From the NCBI GenBank assembly GCA_029706075.1, contig JAINUG010000014.1:2122501-2186500 (forward strand): a stretch of DNA of 64,000 nucleotides. The letters are read 5' to 3'. Each line of letters begins with the position of its first letter. The first letter of the stretch is position 1. Positions 23,250-35,487 of the stretch are shown piece after piece. The notes under the pieces are model-generated. The model did no database searches. It was given only the letters and a program-made list of their open reading frames with translations, and was not told the origin of the DNA. The stretch comes from Aldrovandia affinis. Taxonomy: Eukaryota; Chordata; Actinopteri; Notacanthiformes; Halosauridae. Made by a program: the position numbers and the translations under genes.

Positions 23250-24604
23250 AAAGAAAATCCAGCAGCAACAGGGGACGAAGAAGGCCTGATGAGACCCGCG
23301 GCGAGAGAATCGCGGATGTAGCGCTCCATGGCCTCCCTCTCTGGACGGGACAGGTTGAAGAGGCGGCTGGAAGGCAGGGGAGCCCCGGGAAGGAGATCAA
23401 TGGCACAGTCATAAGGTCGGTGAGGAGGCAGGGAAAGGGCGCGTTGCTTGCTGAAAACCTCGACGAGGTCATGATAAGCAGGAGGGATGGAGGAGAGATT
23501 GGGAGGTTCAGCGGTGGGCGTAGGAGCCTCAGGTAGAGCAGGAGCAGAAGCAGACAGCAAGCAAGATGAGTGACAGGAGGGACTCCAGTTGGTGACTCGA
23601 CTATTGGTCCAGTCGAATTGGGGGTTGTGTGCCACCAACCAAGGCTGGCCGAGGACCAGGGGAGCGTGGGGTGAGGAGAGGACGTGAAACTGGAGGGTCT
23701 CGTGGTGATTGCCGGAAAGGGTGAGGTGAAGGGGTACGGTGCGGTGGGTAACTTGAGCGAGGAGCTTGCCGTTGAGAGCGTTGGCATTCAGAGGAGTAGA
23801 GAGGGGTTCCAACGCAATGCCAGCTTGGGTAACGAGGTTGGAATCCAGGAAGTTCTCGTCAGAACCGGAGTCGATTAATGCAGACAAGGGCAAGGACTGC
23901 TGATTCCAGGACAACACGGCGTTGAGCTGCATATGAGGTCGCGGAGTATGTGGGGTAGTAGTACGACTCGCCAGGACCCCCAGAATCACTGGCGAGCCCC
24001 CTCTTTTGGTCGAAGGAGCAGGAAGACAGGAAATGCCCAGACTGACCGCAGTAAATGCAGGATCCCGATTGCAACCTCCGGAGACGCTCAGCAGGTGCGA
24101 GACGAGCCCGACCCAGTTGCATGGGAACCTCTTCGAGATGGCTGCAGTAGAGACAAGGCTGGGAAGAGAGGCAGCAGGGGATTCAGGTCTCGATCTAGGA
24201 GGGTAGAGAGGAGAGCCACGGGAAGAGGAGATGGAGGGACGACGGACAGCTCTTTCCCGGTAACGCTGCTGGAGGCGGTTATCAAGTCTGATGACCATGG
24301 AAATGAGGTCGTCGAGATTATCTGGGTCCTCCCTGGCAGCCAACTCATCTTTCAAAGAGTCGCTGAGACCATGCCGAAAAGCCCCTTGGAGCGCCCGGTC
24401 GTTCCAACCGGACTCCGCAGCTGTGATGCGGAACTCCACCGCGAAGTCGGCCACAGAACGGGCACCCTGGTAAATGGTGAACAACCGTTGACTAACGTCC
24501 GTAGTACCTCGGACGGGGTGGTCAAAGACATTCCTTAATTCGAAACGAAGCGGGAGTAGGAGGTGAAATAAGAAGAATTGCTCCCCCACAAGGCGGACGC
24601 CCAT
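23081..24604 (-). pseudogene. Right unit: gag C-terminus-protease reading frame
   Basis: A 507-residue frame covers the C-terminal part of gag, the knuckle region (the CCHC reads [14 protein letters not shown] in a neighbouring frame at 23859-24122, so a short frame excursion exists), the retropepsin-like active site LIDSGSDENF (about 23856-23880) and the [17 protein letters not shown] segment. It enters RT N-terminal sequence before losing frame near 23255. Gag, protease and RT appear to lie in a single intended frame, as in several Tf1/sushi elements; this is an inference from the fragments. Confidence 0.8.
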
Positions 24605-25000
24605 GCCAGCGCATCCCCCTTGAGCAACCCCATTATGTAGGCGATGCGGGACCCATCAGTGGAATACGAGGTAGGCTGCTGCTCGAAAACCAGGGAGCAT
24701 TGAATGAGGAAGGCGCGGCACATACCCAGGTCTCCGGCATAACGATCAGGAGCAGGCACGTGAGGCTCCTTGTGCAGGAAAACTGGCGGGTCCGGGGGTG
24801 AAGCGACGACAGGAGGGGAACTTCCTTGGACAGTTAGAAAACAAGTTTTGTAAAAGATCTTTGTTCTCCTTTACGCTGGTGGAGAGGCAGTGCAGCGCTG
24901 TCGTCAGCTCCTGGATAGATTGACCCTGTTGGTCGACAAGAACGCCCTGTAGGGACAGGGCTTGGACGGATCTGGTTAGTGTCCGCTGGGTCCATGCTTG
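24605..25000 (-). pseudogene. Right unit: gag N-terminal region (broken)
   Basis: Sequence parallel to 20050-20444 of the left unit, with ALSLQGVLVDQQGQSIQELT near 24900-24960. The start region is shifted by an extra base near 24963, so no ATG-initiated frame continues. Indels near 24790-24835 break it again. Confidence 0.75.
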
Positions 25001-25011
25001 GTCAGATCGTT
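25001..25011 (-). promoter_or_regulatory. Self-complementary primer binding site, right unit
   Basis: The minus strand reads AACGATCTGAC one base after LTR C. The matching segment in LTR C (25375-25365) has one mismatch (GTCAGATCGCT), whereas the left unit pairs perfectly. Confidence 0.65.
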
Positions 25012-25012
25012 C

Positions 25013-25600
25013 TGTTGTGATGAACAGGAACGAACCCAAACGCAGACACGGAAGGTTAGGATGGAGAGTGAAAATTTTATTATAATAATGAAACAAGCGA
25101 TGACAGAGGTAGTAGAGACGATGGGCTGGATTCTGGGGGATGCACAGGAGGACAGACAGGAGGGAACCGGGAGGCAGCTAAGCGTGCAGGCAGGCGGGGC
25201 TGGCAGGACGAACAGAGCTGGTGGACGGAGGAGTAATGGACCTGAACACGAGGGAAAACGACAAGAACACGGGTAAACATACAAAACATGCAACACGGAG
25301 AGAACAGTAAACACAGCGTAGGAAAACAAGTAACAGGAGTCAGCTTCTACCAGGTAGAGGAAACAGCGATCTGACGAAGAGTGACTGGAAAACCGGGGTA
25401 GATATACTGCAGGGCTGATGGAAATGATGGGAAGCAGGTGTGCCGGAATGGATGACGGAATTGGCAACAGGTGAACATGATGGGGAGTAATGAGGGAATG
25501 ATAATAGAATAATTGAAAATAATAAAACAATTAACACAACAATCACAAGGGAGGAACAAGACAACGGAAAAAACGAGACAGGAACATCGGGAATATGACA
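25013..25600 (-). repeat. LTR C (5' LTR of right unit)
   Basis: A 588-bp LTR near-identical to A and B apart from several one-base indels (for example the G-run near 25136 and an extra C near 25443) and a few substitutions. Followed on the right by the second TCTCC duplication. Confidence 0.93.
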
Positions 25601-25605
25601 TCTCC
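25601..25605. repeat. Right target-site duplication TCTCC
   Basis: Exact copy of 15527-15531. Confidence 0.9.
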
Positions 25606-26039
25606 ACAATTGTCCTGGAACTCCCATTTAAAATTGAGCCATTAAGGACAAGCAAACAAGATGTATCATTAATTTGTAATTACAATACCAGACAATAGGC
25701 CACACTGCAGCAAACGAATATGCACTCAAGTAGTTGCTGTCAGAAAATTATTCCAGGTTTGCACTGTATTTTTCTGTGCAAAACAACCCAGAGCAGACCA
25801 ATTTAAGGGGTGATATTGTGCAAGTGCTTCGCCCAGCACCCTACTGCCCAGGATTCAAGAATCCTCATCCTGAAAGTCTAATGACCCGACCTGACCAATA
25901 CCTGACCCCACACAGCTGCTAAAATAACAATAAATGACCTTATTGTGTTTTCATCTGTTGTCAGACATGTTGTCAGTCACATCCTTAATTTATCTGATGG
26001 GACAGAAGTATTGCTCAACTTTCAAACCTGAAAACAGGG

Positions 26040-26275
26040 CAGAGGAGGGGCAAGGCCACAAGGGGCGGCTGCTGGGCACCCGAAGCGACAGGATAGCCAA
26101 TTGGCCAGAGGAGGCAGAGGGGAGGCGTCTAGCTGGGGTGTAAGGTGGGGTCAGTGTCTGGAAGTAGGAGGGAGCAGTACCCCTTGCGGCCTGATATGCC
26201 ACCACTGTGATTCTCCCAGTGATTTCAATTGGATTCGGGCTGCTATAGGGAGCCAGTAAAGTGTGGTGAGTAGGG
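26040..26275 (-). repeat. Diverged L2 LINE fragment
   Basis: Sequence around 'GGAGGGAGCAGTACCCCTTG' and 'AGGGAGCCAGTAAAGTG' is a worn version of 11280-11530. Its minus frame retains [16 protein letters not shown], the counterpart of [16 protein letters not shown]. Confidence 0.7.
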
Positions 26276-26419
26276 TTGAAATGCACAGAAATCAACCATT
26301 TGTAAAGCTGAACACCACCCCCACTGCCAAGCTGTTCATATTTAATGCAGCACCATAATATTTTATGACTGCTTCCATTTCCCTTCCTTTCTACCAAAAG
26401 AGGTGTCAAATCCATTTAT

Positions 26420-26960
26420 ATCAGACTGGCCCTCCTGCCAGTTCCATCTGAACCAATGGAGTCTGTCACATGTACCATTTGCTCTGTAATTTGGAAATCT
26501 TGTGGGACAACTAAACAAATAACTGTTTGTTTGTCCCACAGTGATCCACTTAACAGTGCCAATAAAAACATTTGACAGAAGGCATGCTTCAACCAGCCCC
26601 ACAGAGGTGTGCTGGTGTGCATGGCCAAAAAGCTACATTTTTGTCTCATTTAACTATAACACCCAGGTCCAAACTCTGAACTCTCATTGGAACCAGTGTT
26701 ATGGTCAGAAGACACCAAAATGTAGCTTTTTGGCCATGCACACCAGCAGTGGGTTTTTGTGCCGGAAGAAAGACACTTATGTTGAAAATAATCTATACGG
26801 TGAAATATGGTGGTGGATCATTTTTGATATGGGTTTTCTTTAATCCACTGGTCCTGGGGCTCTTGTTAATGTCAATGGAATCCTTAAGTCCAGCAATTGC
26901 CAAGACATTTTGGCCAAAAACCAGGTTCCCTCTGCCAGGAAGCTCTATATGTTCACCAAT
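26420..26960 (+). mobile_element. Worn Tc1/mariner-like transposon fragment
   Basis: The plus strand encodes VKYGGGSFLIW, resembling the VKHGGGSVMVWG segment before the catalytic Asp region of Tc1 transposases, in a heavily broken frame. The phrase 'TGTAGCTTTTTGGCCATGCA' at about 26720 recurs inverted at about 26615, consistent with an internal inverted repeat. Ends and target duplication were not found. Confidence 0.5.
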
Positions 26961-27439
26961 CACATTAAAAAATGGCATATAGTTAAGAGGAATTGGCAAA
27001 TTAATCATACCCACATCTTTTCGAATTATGAATCCAAACTGTGCCAGTAAGACACTATCTACACCAGCAGATGGGAACAAATTCAGTGTTTGATGTCATT
27101 GCAGAAAAAGAAAATGCAACAAGGTTTTGTTCCACTTGACATCAGGGTAGTTAACATCCTCGCAAGTGTACCAATGTTTCCCTGTTTACCATTTCCATTA
27201 GCAGCAAGTTCCATATTTTCAGGTTTTCATTAGATAAAGTGCAAATTATGTGCGTGAAAAACTGTACTGAACGATGCTGTGCTTCGGAAGTAAGATCTAC
27301 TCATACTACACTTTATCTTGACAAAATGTTAAAAAAATACAGGTATCCATTTCTTTAGTAAGGCCTCCTTGAATCTATGTCTCCCTAGGAGCTTTCTCCA
27401 ATACCATGGCCGTGCTGTTTATATTGCTCTGCTCTCTGT

Positions 27440-27700
27440 GTGAGAGTGTGTGAGAGTGTATGTAAGTGTGTGTGTGTGTGTGTGTGTTCTTGTCTACCTA
27501 TCCAACAGGGGACCAAGGTGTCGTTACACATCCATGAAGTGGGGACCTAGTAACCAAGTGGGGACATGGGACATTTTTCAGGTCCCCACTTGGCAAATGC
27601 TTCAAATGATGTTTAAATTATGTCTCCTCCCCCCCCCCCCCTCCATGATTTATACAAATTACGAAGTGGGAACCTATGTGTGTGTTCGTGTGTAACTTCT
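27440..27700. repeat. TG array with GTGGGGACC-type fish repeat
   Basis: (TG)n at about 27466-27487 is followed by 'GAAGTGGGGACCTAGTAACC' and 'CAGGTCCCCACTTGGC', a motif set that I recall as a common dispersed repeat in fish. The G/C-box pairs are partly inverted. Confidence 0.55.
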
Positions 27701-27867
27701 GTACTCAGTGCTGCCCCTATAGGCTGGAGCGTCACACTAACACACCTGTGCACTTAACACTCTTCCTTTGGTGGTAATGGCCATGAGCCCCAGGCAGGTT
27801 TTCAGACTAAGGGAGCCATCTGAATGAATGAATAAATTTGCCCCACCAAGTTTATATTTTTGATTTG

Positions 27868-27985
27868 TTGTTGTTGTTGTTGTTGTTATTATTATGTTAT
27901 TATTATTGTTGTTGTTGTTGTTGTTATTATTATTATTATTATTATTAATGTTGTTATTATTATTATTATTATTATTGTTGCTGTT
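27868..27985. repeat. Compound (TTG)n/(TTA)n microsatellite
   Basis: Alternating blocks of GTT and ATT trinucleotides. The antisense poly-Asn frame is a repeat translation. Confidence 0.95.
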
Positions 27986-29969
27986 ATTATACAAAGACAG
28001 AATGATGTAGGCGTGTAACCCACATTAATATTTTGTGTCCGCTCACATAGACATTGCACATATCCACTAAATCAGCTTAGAAATCAATGAGGCTGATTAC
28101 TTTAAGAATTACAGTTCATTTTGAGAACTGCATCAGCAGTTAGGCCTACATTTTGAAGATTGGGTCGTAAGTTTCTTTAATAATAGAAACAAGGCTTCAC
28201 TTGATCAATACGGGACTGGTGTTGGAAATGAGCTCTGGCTATAACCACACGTGCGATTTATTGGGTCCCGCTTTGGCAATGTATCAATGTTTAATTGTAC
28301 TGTAAACGAATAAACTACCAAATAAATAAATAAAGCCTAAAGGCATGTGACATTCAGGACACTAGAGTAAATTAAATTGAAGTTTCTAAATGTATGTGTA
28401 TATTTGAAATTAAAGATATGGATATACTGTGTCTGCTGATTGAAACAAATGGCCTAGGCATCGTTACTCCTCTATGACTATTTATGATTTCCATTGTCAT
28501 GCATGGCTTTTTACAGTGATTACTTCTTAGTTTCTTTTACAGAGCATTAAATTACTAGAAAGTAAGACACATAATTGGTACATTTAAAGAACGTATAGCA
28601 ACCAAATACTTACTGTTTTCTAGAAATGACTCAACTCTTTGTCCTGTGTTCCTCTGAAAATAATCTATTTGGTTGTTGATTGTACAAAGAGAACGGTTAT
28701 GAAATCATAGTTTGGAAAAACAGACTCTATAAACATGCATTGTCTGCCATGTAATGGCACTTGGGAAAAGACAACATGGCTTCATGGAAAAAGAAACCAC
28801 AGGAGTTCAGAAGCTGTTCAATGGGCCACATTGAATATTATTGTGAACTACATGGTGCCATAATACTTGGAAGAATCAACAAAGAATAATTGTGCAGTGT
28901 TGCGATTTCACGAATCTGAATCGAACCCCAGCATGTTCACGCATAATAATAACATTGGAACATAAAAAATGTGTACAATCAAATCCCAGTTCTCAGTAGT
29001 ATAGCAGTATTAGATCATTAAACCATATTTTGTATTATACCATTATAGCAGTAATTCCCAAACTGTGGGTGGAAAGATGAAACCCAGAAGTCATTTGCTG
29101 AATATAGTAAATTAAAAATATATTAATATTGTATAGAACCTATATTGCAACATGTATTTCCAGATTTGAACATATAGTCCAACAGTCTTGTTATATGAGA
29201 TTTTCAGTTATTTGTAACTGACAGCAAACTTGTAAGCAGAGACAGATGCAGACAAGACCATGCCATTTTCCAATACAATGGATGAAACCACAGAAACAAT
29301 TATTTTGTTATGCTATCATTGATGCAACATAAAATATGGTTGCACCTGCACTTTAGCTGCTTTCAACGCTTTCTCCCCAAAGCCTGGAGACCCAGAGCAG
29401 AATATATATCAGCGGCCTCACCTGCACCTGAAGATGATTGGCAATCAGCCAATCAGGTGTTTCTCGTTAGGCCTTTTATGAAGGCACAGCCTGTTATGCT
29501 AGTGGTGAAGAGATGTTCAGGGACATAGTCTATCAAATGTTTAGGCTTCCAAAAGCCACCTACCAAAAAATGGCACCTAGCTTTGTTTGTTTATTTGTTG
29601 GAAAATTCAATCCTTTCTTCTATCAATTATGACTTGGAAATGCTGTATAGATGTATTCTTACTGTGGAAAGGGAGTGTCACTGTGCATGAGCTTTTAATT
29701 AAAGACATTAAAGTCACCATGAAGTGATCGTGCCTCGCCACTGATCTTTACAGTAAACCTACAGACTGGAACGCTTACTTGCCAGAAGATTTCTCCCCCC
29801 CTCCCCCGCTTTGAATTAAAGCACCCCCCTTCCCCCAATAAGTCAACTTACCAGGTTTAAAAGAATCTGTGATACAGAAGACAATTATGAAAATAACTAA
29901 AAAATATGTGATCCACTTTTGAAAAACACTTTTGAAGACCGCTAGTAACCATTGAGAGGCCAATAAATA

Positions 29970-30890
29970 TCAGAAATATAGTTGTTAAAGCATGTCCATC
30001 CAAAGAATTCAAACCAAATACTCTCACAGGCTGTACTCCTCTGGCTAACTTTAAATGCGGTAGTTGTGTCAACTGTCAATATACAAAAAATGTTACGTGC
30101 TTCACACACCTTGTTAATGGTAACATAGTAAAGATCAAGTGTTTATCACCTGCAAAACCAGAAATGTTATTTACATGATACAGTGTCCTTGTGGAAATAC
30201 TGTATCTACATTGGTGAAATGTCCCCCTTAAGGAGCAAATGACATGAACTCAATTAAAAGAGATGTTAAAAATCCTGCTGCTAGACATTTGAAAGAAGGT
30301 AACCGTAACATCTCCACCCTTTACTTTACAGGTATCGAGCAAGTCAAACTTAACAATAGATGTGGTGATATCAATCTTTTAAGAAAAGGCAGGGACGCTT
30401 TTTCGATTTCTCCTTGTAAAGATGTACTGTATTTCCACAAGACATGAAGGGAGATTACTGCATGAACTTGGGAGGTACTACATATCAGGGCCTTCTTTGA
30501 TTTCTGTCCTGGGAGATTTCCACCTCAGTGTTCCATGTATGACTGGCAAACAGTTTCCTTTCTCTTGCCATGTACTTTTAAAAAATGTACTTGTGACACC
30601 AGTTGGATCTCATTGGCCAAACATAACCTACCGCCACCGACTACCACTTGATTGTTGGACCCTATTGAGAGTTGATCACCTGACTGATGCCTTACACTCT
30701 TTATGGTAATTTTCAAATTGGTTTGCCATTGGTTGCCTGTCTTCAGACCCTATCTCCTTAATTCCCATTGGATGATTTGAATTAGCCTATTATATATGAG
30801 CATTTTCTTTTTTTTTATCCATCGTTTGTTGAAACCCTGAGGTAGGCTATATGCTGAAACGTGTTGGGTTTAAATAATAAACAATGACTT
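29970..30890 (+). mobile_element. Penelope-like retroelement fragment, GIY-YIG region and 3' UTR
   Basis: Plus-strand frames show the sequence preceding and within a Penelope-type GIY-YIG endonuclease: FKCGSCVNC (a Cys cluster, near 30050), a QCPCGN-type segment near 30185 in another frame, and PAARHLKEGNRNISTLYFTG with NNRCGDINLLRKGRDAF (30244-30447). These align by eye with the SPVARHF...GIE...LLQREAFWI pattern at the C-terminus of Penelope-like proteins. Frame breaks and stops show it is dead. The end (30835-30890: CCTGAGGTAGGC, GCTGAAACGTGTTGG, AATAATAAAC) resembles 3' ends of such elements. The RT domain is not visible upstream. Confidence 0.7.
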
Positions 30891-32594
30891 TCTTCCATTC
30901 TACTTCAAGTGTAGCTGGAATTCTTTGTTTATTGCTGGTAGGGTATAACATATTTTTGTAGGGACGGACAGAGCGAAGCTTTCGAAGCACTGACACAATG
31001 GAAGCAGTTGTGTTTAAAAAAGGTTCAGTGTTTGGAAGCATTTGACACCCATCTCATCAGTGCCATCTGTTGGTCTATTCCTATAATAACCATTTGAATG
31101 CAGTGTCTGAGAAACGCTTCTCTTTATCTCTAATCCCAAGGCCGTTTATTGTGTGTTTAATGCCATTAAACAGATGGCGGCCATGTGTGTGATGTGTTGC
31201 ATCGGCTTTATTTACACCCTCAAAATATTTACGATATTAAAATCTGAGTAATTATGAAAGGCTGTGTATCCTTCACTATCATGTTCACCATGTAAACGCG
31301 ACTAGAAGAATAAGGTTCAAGAAATGTATGGAAGACTCGGCTGTTTCTATGGTGTTGTGGTGGTGCCCTGCATATATTTGTCTTTGGAGAGAAGACAGGG
31401 TTTCTTGATTATCCTTGACTTGTATAAGAGGATTGCAGGGAAATGGGATGCCAAGCCTTCCTGATAAAGACATTTATTCAGTTTTTTTGTGCAAGTACCT
31501 TTTGCCGCCTGTCTCTTGAAATGCGATGTTTTATATTCCAAGGCTTTTTAAAGGAATTTAAAGAAAGAATCCAGCAGTATATTCACCATTAGCATAACTC
31601 TGCCCATCTGTTTCCCCGGTGCATTTCTGAAAGAGGCTCTTCATCAGTTCAGAATGGTCAGGATGACCGGTTCAGCAACAGAATATAATAAAAGGTGATG
31701 AAACAGAGGCATCACCGTGACTCTGTTTGCAATATAAGGACATTTAATGCTGCAAAGCATGTACAGAAGAGAACAATTGTGTTACGAGGTACGACAAGTC
31801 AAGGGCTATGTAGTTAAATAAGCAGAACTATTTTTAAACATATTCATAGCATGGAACAGCACTTGATTTCAGTTTTATGAACTTTGCAAGCCCCGTGGAG
31901 TACTGGATTTGATTTTCTATGCAAGCCTCAAGGGAAAAGCACGCTACAAATGTGTATAAATTGCACATTTACTGGGACAGCCCCGCCTCAGAAAATAACT
32001 AAAGTTCGACCACTTCCATCACCTCAGTGCTTTTGGAGTATTATGCAGAGACAGAGTTTGTTTGGTACTCATCTTAGCTGATGAACCAGATTCATGACCA
32101 CTAACTATGAACCGCTTAACCCTGGCTGTAGCTTTGTTTTTGGAATGGGAGGGGATCATCAAAATGCAAACAGACATTTTCATTGGTCTATTCAAATGAG
32201 CCCCTCCTTGACGTCAAGAAGGCGGAGCAAAAAGTCCAATCTGAAACACCGGCCAAACAGAAGGTAATGAAATGACGGTTTCATCCGCTATTTTACAAAT
32301 GTGATATAAAACTTGGGAAACCCTGATTTTGACTGCACTATTGCTTTAATGCATTATTCATTGTGAATTGCAACTACTGTCGGATATTAACTTACTACTG
32401 TTAAAATGTGAACCCAATTGAAAATAATTCATGAGCATTATTAAATAAACAATGTTAATGTTTAAATTGTGAAAGAATGCGTTTTTTATAATGAATGATT
32501 TTTTTTTAACAGTTATGTCATTGATAATCATCATTGTTGGCACATGTATTGCGTGGTGCTAATTAGGATATAAGACTAATTACAGCACCTCTGT

Positions 32595-32785
32595 CATACC
32601 CTGATGAAGGCATGTAATGCTGAAATGCTAGTAAAGATAATTATTTTATAAAATGTCAATGCTGAAGTGTTGGTAAAGATAATTATTTAATAAAATGCAT
32701 GGTTAATGCAGAAATTTTGCACAATTGCACAAATGCACAATTAATGCTGAGACGCTTGTAAAGATAATTAATTAATAAAATGCAC
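32595..32785 (+). repeat. Three tandem copies of a retroelement-like 3' end
   Basis: The unit 'AATGCTGAAATGCTAGTAAA' plus 'GATAATTATTTTATAAAATG' occurs at about 32620-32659, 32661-32698 and 32743-32781. The first is preceded by CCCTGATGAAGGC. The layout resembles the Penelope-like 3' end at 30835-30890. Confidence 0.6.
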
Positions 32786-32879
32786 GGTTAACTTGAAGTG
32801 TGACTGTTTTCTACAGACAGAATTATAACATAATAATGTCAGCCTTTATGTTCATGTTCATTATATTCATGTTTTTGGA

Positions 32880-33120
32880 AAGTGGAAAGTGCATGTATGT
32901 TTGTGTGTGAGAGTGCAAGTTTGTTATCGTGTGTATGTGTGTGAGCTTCTGAGTGTGGGTGAGTGAGTTTGTGTACGTGCAGACGTGAATGCCTGTGAAA
33001 GAGTCTATGTTATTGTAAATGTGTGTGTCATAGTGTGTGCTGGTGTTACTGTGTGTGTGTGTGTGTTTGTTTGTTAGTTTGAGTGTGTGTATGGTTTAAT
33101 GTGTATTTTTGTTTGGGAGA

Positions 33121-33169
<49 letters not shown>

Positions 33170-33290
33170 TAGGTGTATGTAAGTATTTATGTGTGTGTAT
33201 GTGTATGTGTTTTAGGGATTAAGTGCGTGTGTTAGGTAGTGTGTGTGTGGTAGAGATTGTGTATACGTGTGTGTCCGTGCGTGCGTGTAT
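32880..33290. repeat. TG-rich tract with pure (GT)n
   Basis: Interrupted TG repeats over 400 bp, with a pure run at 33122-33164. Confidence 0.9.
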
Positions 33291-33479
33291 GTATGTATCT
33301 GCGAGCTTGTGAAGAGGCCCATATCTCCTGAGGCTTGATTAATCCCTTAACTCCTGACTTCAAAGTCAGGGCCCGGCTCCTCTCCCTCTCCCTGTCCATC
33401 AACGTAATACCTTATGATGGCTCTGTAATACCTCTCCTTCCAGCTCATTACACATGGAAGTGAAGAGGAGAGACTGGCT

Positions 33480-33506
33480 GAGAGAGAGAGAGAGAGAGAG
33501 AGAGAG
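33480..33506. repeat. (GA)n microsatellite
   Basis: Pure GA run of about 27 bp. Confidence 0.9.
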
Positions 33507-34689
33507 TTATCTACATACTTTTTGACTACATACATTTTTCGTCGCCTTGTAGATTGTCTTTGTTGCTTGTCTCCTTGCTTGCTGGCAACAATACTGGTTA
33601 TTTTAACATTGCGTTAAAAAAAGGAAAGACCTACCAAGTCAATATTCATTTTTATTTAATTCTCATGTCAATGTGTGGGCAGAAAAGACAGAACCAACCT
33701 GCAGCTCTCCAAGGGTAAGACTGAATAGCACCAGTATAAATGTATACATTTGTTGAACCAATTATATTATGTTTTGACAGTATTTACAGACTACATTTCA
33801 TGCTCCTTTAGGATTCAGAATGATTAATTAATTAACTAATTTAAATTGAGCAGAGAGAGAGAAATAACTGGAAACAAAGAATACATTATAATAAGTGTTT
33901 TTCCTCTATATGTGTTAATTGGTTCAAATATTTGTTTTTATACCAATTATACTATGCTTTGGCTATATTTGTAGGATTTGTCCCATGCCAATAAAGCAAG
34001 CTGAATTGAATTCAAATGTGTGGATGAGAGAGATACTCTTTTTCTGTGTGCTGACTCCTTAAAACCATTTCCCCCGTTCAGTGCCATCAGCATCGTTGCC
34101 TACTTTAGAGTTGTATTCTGCACGAGACCCAGACTGACGCACTTCGCATGGCTTCTCAGCTGGATAAACACACACACAGTACCAGAGGCATGCCAAAGTG
34201 CTGATTTATCACATTTTTATTCATTTTATTATGAATGCAGTCTGTGGGATCCAGATGCAGAATTCTGTGTGCCACTGTTCTAGTTCATAACTGCGTTAGG
34301 TTCTTACGCTTGAATTCTTGTGGAAAATGGGGCACGTGATATTGTGAAATATCGTGAAACCCCCCCCAATATTGCTGAATATTTGTTCTGCTTTGTAACT
34401 GCGATCTGAAGCTGATAGTGTCAAATCGGTGCAGAATACGGAATAGATTTACTTCGACCCCAAGGGGAAAGAAACCTGTTTTGATTAATACCAGAGCGGT
34501 TAATGTAAGTGGAGAACGTATGGCTCTGCCAAGGAGAAATTGCAGTATCAGAGCTGAATCAGAGCACTTTATGTAGCAAATGAGGTAGCAACCCCCCCAA
34601 CACACACATGCACACAAATACCCATGCATGTGCACACACGCACGTACACAAGCCCATGAGCATGCACAAATACACCCACATGCTGTACA

Positions 34690-34703
34690 CATCCACACGG
34701 CAC

Positions 34704-34791
<88 letters not shown>
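34690..34791. repeat. (CA)n microsatellite
   Basis: Long CA array, preceded from 34600 by CATG/CACA-rich sequence. Confidence 0.95.
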
Positions 34792-34794
<3 letters not shown>

Positions 34795-35404
34795 TTTACA
34801 CAAAGATCCCCAACCTCATGTTTCTGTTTCATGCAGATTCTCTGAAACAGCATAAAATTGCCAATAATTTAATTCTTTGTGCTCCGATGAAGCTAATGTC
34901 TGTCTTTGATCCTATGAAGAAATGAAGAAATGAAGAGAAAGTGAATTCTGAAATAACACTGCCCTACATTGCATACCATATAACCTTTTAACAGCACATC
35001 TAGTCTGTAGCAGGTAGCCTACTGGTGCCAACTTTTTAAGTGACGACAAAGCTCACTAAAAGCTTGTGTAAGCATTAATTTAAAGCTTTAATTTCTCATG
35101 AATTAGGGCCTCTGATGCCTGTGGCCTATGGCCTAAAGTGGAATGGTGATGCATGTTATTTGGGTGTTACTACCAAAAAGATTTTCTCCAGAGAAGTGCC
35201 AAGCCCACAGGCACTAGCTGTCACAGGTGGAATTAGTTTTAATAATGGTTCATAAGTATATTAGCTAATGTGGTGATTTATAATGAAGTAAAACCTTCCT
35301 TGCCCTTTTGTGACTCTACACATAAAAGCAACAGTGTCTGTCCTGTTTAAGGAACTGTTTGAGGCAATATTTCAGCCAAATAGTGCTTCCTATCCTCCTA
35401 GCTT

Positions 35405-35410
35405 ATGAGT

Positions 35411-35486
<76 letters not shown>
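35405..35486. repeat. (GT)n microsatellite
   Basis: Near-pure GT array. Confidence 0.95.

Positions 35487-35487
<1 letters not shown>

Larger units (their letters stand above)
15532..25600 (-). mobile_element. Ty3/gypsy (Tf1/sushi-like) tandem: LTR-int-LTR-int-LTR
   Basis: Three nearly identical LTRs (15532-16123, 20462-21054, 25013-25600), each with TG...CA ends on its coding strand, bracket two internal regions read on the minus strand. The whole block is flanked by one TCTCC duplication; no inner LTR boundary has a matching duplication. Domain order is gag with a CCHC knuckle, protease, RT, RNase H, integrase, then a chromodomain (left unit only). The order and chromodomain place it with the chromoviruses of Ty3/gypsy. 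The PBS is complementary to the LTR itself, not to a tRNA, which points to the Tf1/sushi group. Both units carry many frame breaks, so neither encodes an intact polyprotein as sequenced. Confidence 0.9.

Noticed and set aside
19455-24538. Numerous plus-strand frames of 60-240 residues across the retroelement
   Set aside because: All are antisense of gag and pol. No antisense gene is established for Ty3 elements and none has a recognisable domain.
34285-34803. Cys/Val-rich frames over CA arrays (also near 15000, 48900 and 2300)
   Set aside because: Dinucleotide repeats give poly-CV or poly-TH in every frame; not genes.
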